DNA of 7,524 nucleotides from Actinomycetota bacterium (GTDB lineage Bacteria > Actinomycetota > Actinomycetes > Nanopelagicales > Nanopelagicaceae), in the NCBI GenBank assembly GCA_009702465.1, contig WLHY01000042.1:1-7524 (forward strand), read 5' to 3'. The translations under genes were made by a program, and so were the position numbers. Shown one piece after another: positions 5,372 through 7,524 of this stretch (positions are counted from its first letter, which is position 1; each line of letters opens with the position of its first letter). The notes beneath the pieces were generated by a model. That model searched no databases. It saw nothing but the letters and a program-made list of their open reading frames with translations, and was not told where the DNA came from.

Positions 5372-7524
5372 TATGCCCGCAAAGTTGCTGAATGATCCTT
5401 TGCCGCCATAGCCACCGCTGCATCCCGGTATTTAGCGACCTCCTCTGAGGTTAAGGTGCGATCACTCGCTCTGAAAGTTAATGTGAAAGCTAACGAGATT
5501 TTGCCACCACCAATTTGATCGTAACGATCAAACAATTCAATTGATTCAAGTAATTCGCCGGCGCCGCGAATCAAACTTTGCTTTAAGGCATGAGCAGAAA
5601 CGGATGAGTCAATAAGTAATGCCACATCTTGAACCGCTGCTGGGAAGCCCCAGATTTTTGGTGGTGCGCTTTCAGTTAGCAGTGGTAATTCACTAATAAT
5701 TACCGCAAACAGACAGGTGCGTTCTGGCAGATTTAGCTTTGCGCAAACTCGAGGGTGCAATTCACCAGCATGTGCCACCGCTTTTCCATTAACTCTTATC
5801 TCAGCACATCTGCCTGGGTGCCAAGGAGCTAATTCGGTGTTGATCAGCTCATAAGAGTTCCCAGTACTTTCAATAACAGCGATCGCCTCTGAGACTGCAT
5901 CGCTCCAAACAAATCGTTCACCAGCTCCTTGCCAGCCACTCTTGATTTTTTCACCACACATAACACCACCTACAAATAACATTTGTTTAGGCACACTTTC
6001 ATAAATCTGAGTAATCACCTTTGAGCTTGGTCTTTTGTTGGTCTCGGGCATAACCGCTGCGGCATTACCGATATTTCGAAATACAGATCCCACCTCAAAT
6101 AGAGCGAGGTTTTTACTGCCACGACCGATATTTAATTGCAGAGCGGATAGCAATCCAGGAATTAGATGCGTTCTTAGTAATGGCGCCTGCTCTGACATCG
6201 GGTTTGCTATCTTGAAACTTTTAGCTCGATCGCCAGCAAATCCCAAGAGATCAACCATCTCTTGGTTGGTAAATGGATAATTAATTACCTCGGTGAAACC
6301 CCGATTGGCAAGCATGATTGCGATGTTGCGCTTGCGCTGTTGCATCTGGGTTAATTTCGCTCCCGCTTTACCGATCGATAGGCGAGAAGGTATCAAGGCG
6401 TATCCATTTAATCTGGCAATCTCTTCGCACAAATCAGATACTGTCGATAAGTCAGGCCGCCAAGATGGTGGTGTTACTTTGAAAGAGTTTGCAGCAAGTA
6501 TTACTTTAGCTCCGATGGCAAGCAAAGCATCTTTTATCTGCTTATTGCTGTACTTGTATCCTAATTTTGCTTCAACTTGTTGAACAGATATTTTGATGCT
6601 CTCTATTTTTTTCGTTGATCCAGCCATTGCAGTGTTAATCAATTTTGCATCTGCAAATTCAATCAACAAAGCGGTAGCCCGAGCTGATGCGATAGCAGCT
6701 AACGCTGGATCGGTACCTCGCTCTATTCTTCTAGAAGCCTCACTTGATAATTGGTGATTACGCGAGTTTTTAGCGATCCTCATTGAATTAAAATGCGCTG
6801 CTTCCAATGCAATTCGTTTTGTATTATCGCTTACCTCGCTGTTTAAACCACCCATGGTGCCAGCAATAGCTTGCGCATTTGAATCATCGGTAATCAACAG
6901 GTCAGATGAAGATATCTTCCGCTCAACCTTGTCCAAAGTGGTAATTTTTTTGAATTTTCCACCACTGCTGACTCGAATAGAACCATGTATCACATCGGCA
7001 TCAAAGGCGTGCAATGGTTGTCCAAGTTCTAGCATCACATAATTCGTAATATCAACGGCCAGCGAAATACTACGCATGCCACATTTTTCGATACGTCGCT
7101 GCATCCATAGGGGTGTTCTCTTCTTGCTATTCACCAAATCTATAGTTCGCAAATAGATCAAATCTGCGCCATCTTTATCTTCAATCTTTACTGGAACGCC
7201 CTTGGTGCTTTTTATAGCATCAAATTTCTTCACATAATTTAACTGAGCTGGATCTGAGAATTTAAGTTTTAGCGAACCAGCTAATTCTCGAGCCAATCCC
7301 CTTACGCTCATTGCGTAACCACGATCTGGATTTACCGCTATATCAAAGATGACATCATCTACCTCAAGCAGATCAAGTGCATTACTGCCTATTTTGCCGG
7401 CCGGTAACACCAAGATTCCGGCAGAGTCATCACTAATTCCAAGCTCTTTACCTGAACAAATCATTCCATTACTCAATTTCCCGTAAGTCTCACGGGCACT
7501 TATTTTAAAATTACCAGGAAGCAC
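5371..7524 (-). CDS. pheT: Phenylalanyl-tRNA synthetase beta subunit, 5' end cut by window edge
   Basis: Beta chain of the cytoplasmic alpha2-beta2 enzyme that charges tRNA-Phe with phenylalanine using ATP. The 717 visible codons show the family's domains in order: the end of the EMAP-type tRNA-binding domain (about residues 1-45, LPGNFKISARETYG and SNGMICSGKELG), the B3/B4 editing domain (about 120-290, with DITNYVMLELGQPLHAFD at 158-175 and a GTMGGLNSEV block at 222-231), the B5 domain (about 308-380, PPSWRPDLS then DLCEEIARLNGY), the catalytic-like core (about 390-600, RTHLIPGLL, FEVGSVF, PWHPGRCAE) and the C-terminal FDX-ACB anticodon-binding domain (about 623-717). Actinobacterial PheT is usually a little over 800 residues, so roughly 100 N-terminal residues lie beyond the right edge; the GTG at 7524-7522 is an internal valine, not a start. 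The frame is intact, with a TAA stop. pheS is expected just upstream, outside the window. No terminator is visible before argC, so read-through into the arginine genes is possible. Confidence 0.97.
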   Translation of the reverse strand: MLPGNFKISARETYGKLSNGMICSGKELGISDDSAGILVLPAGKIGSNALDLLEVDDVIFDIAVNPDRGYAMSVRGLARELAGSLKLKFSDPAQLNYVKKFDAIKSTKGVPVKIEDKDGADLIYLRTIDLVNSKKRTPLWMQRRIEKCGMRSISLAVDITNYVMLELGQPLHAFDADVIHGSIRVSSGGKFKKITTLDKVERKISSSDLLITDDSNAQAIAGTMGGLNSEVSDNTKRIALEAAHFNSMRIAKNSRNHQLSSEASRRIERGTDPALAAIASARATALLIEFADAKLINTAMAGSTKKIESIKISVQQVEAKLGYKYSNKQIKDALLAIGAKVILAANSFKVTPPSWRPDLSTVSDLCEEIARLNGYALIPSRLSIGKAGAKLTQMQQRKRNIAIMLANRGFTEVINYPFTNQEMVDLLGFAGDRAKSFKIANPMSEQAPLLRTHLIPGLLSALQLNIGRGSKNLALFEVGSVFRNIGNAAAVMPETNKRPSSKVITQIYESVPKQMLFVGGVMCGEKIKSGWQGAGERFVWSDAVSEAIAVIESTGNSYELINTELAPWHPGRCAEIRVNGKAVAHAGELHPRVCAKLNLPERTCLFAVIISELPLLTESAPPKIWGFPAAVQDVALLIDSSVSAHALKQSLIRGAGELLESIELFDRYDQIGGGKISLAFTLTFRASDRTLTSEEVAKYRDAAVAMAAKDHSATLRA

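Noticed and set aside
6035..7042. Plus-strand open frames opposite pheT
   Set aside because: They are antisense to conserved PheT domains, short, and without motifs or ribosome sites.
7500..7524. GTG at the right edge as the pheT start codon
   Set aside because: Residues that follow match the middle of the N-terminal tRNA-binding domain, and full-length PheT needs about 100 more residues; this GTG is an internal valine at the cut edge.
1..7524. A new defence, mobile or biosynthetic system
   Set aside because: All long frames are recognisable housekeeping genes. No transposase, integrase, tRNA, attachment-site repeats or CRISPR-like arrays were seen.

Overview
The window reads almost entirely on the minus strand and looks like core chromosome of a streamlined, fairly AT-rich actinobacterium. 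The clues are the order pheT-arg genes-tyrS, an rRNA leader with the actinobacterial GAGAACTCAACA element, actinobacterial-style protein sequences, and very tight gene packing. Freshwater acI-type lineages (Nanopelagicales) fit this, but that placement is an inference from memory of such genomes; no 16S sequence is inside the window.

In the direction of transcription (right to left): (i) 7524-5371 is pheT, the beta subunit of phenylalanyl-tRNA synthetase, missing its N-terminus at the window edge. (ii) 5370-5315 is a short intergenic control region with two adjacent ArgR-operator-like 18-mers over a likely promoter. (iii) 5314-314 is a five-gene run, argC-argB-argR-argH-tyrS, in which every junction abuts or overlaps (TAAATG, ATGA, TAATG, ATGA). 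(iv) 313-1 holds no protein gene. It carries a probable terminator after tyrS, a strong promoter with ideal 17-bp spacing, and about 225 bp of transcribed leader with hairpins and a Nus-type antitermination element. The leader runs off the left edge, most likely into a 16S rRNA gene.

How the genes work together: ArgB and ArgC carry out the second and third steps of arginine synthesis (phosphorylation and reduction of N-acetylglutamate), ArgH the last step (argininosuccinate to arginine plus fumarate), and ArgR is the arginine-sensing repressor, probably controlling its own operon through the boxes before argC. The usual actinobacterial cluster is argC-J-B-D-F-R-G-H; here J, D, F and G are absent and the remaining genes keep the ancestral order with seamless junctions. 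tyrS is translationally linked to argH, so a tyrosyl-tRNA synthetase appears to depend at least partly on arginine-operon or pheT read-through transcription.

I found no defence system, mobile element, CRISPR array or novel multi-gene system. The points most worth a second look are the condensed arg cluster, the in-frame argC/argB junction, the short ArgB without the N-terminal arginine-sensing extension, the tandem ARG boxes, and the hairpin-rich rRNA leader whose promoter overlaps a terminator-like hairpin.
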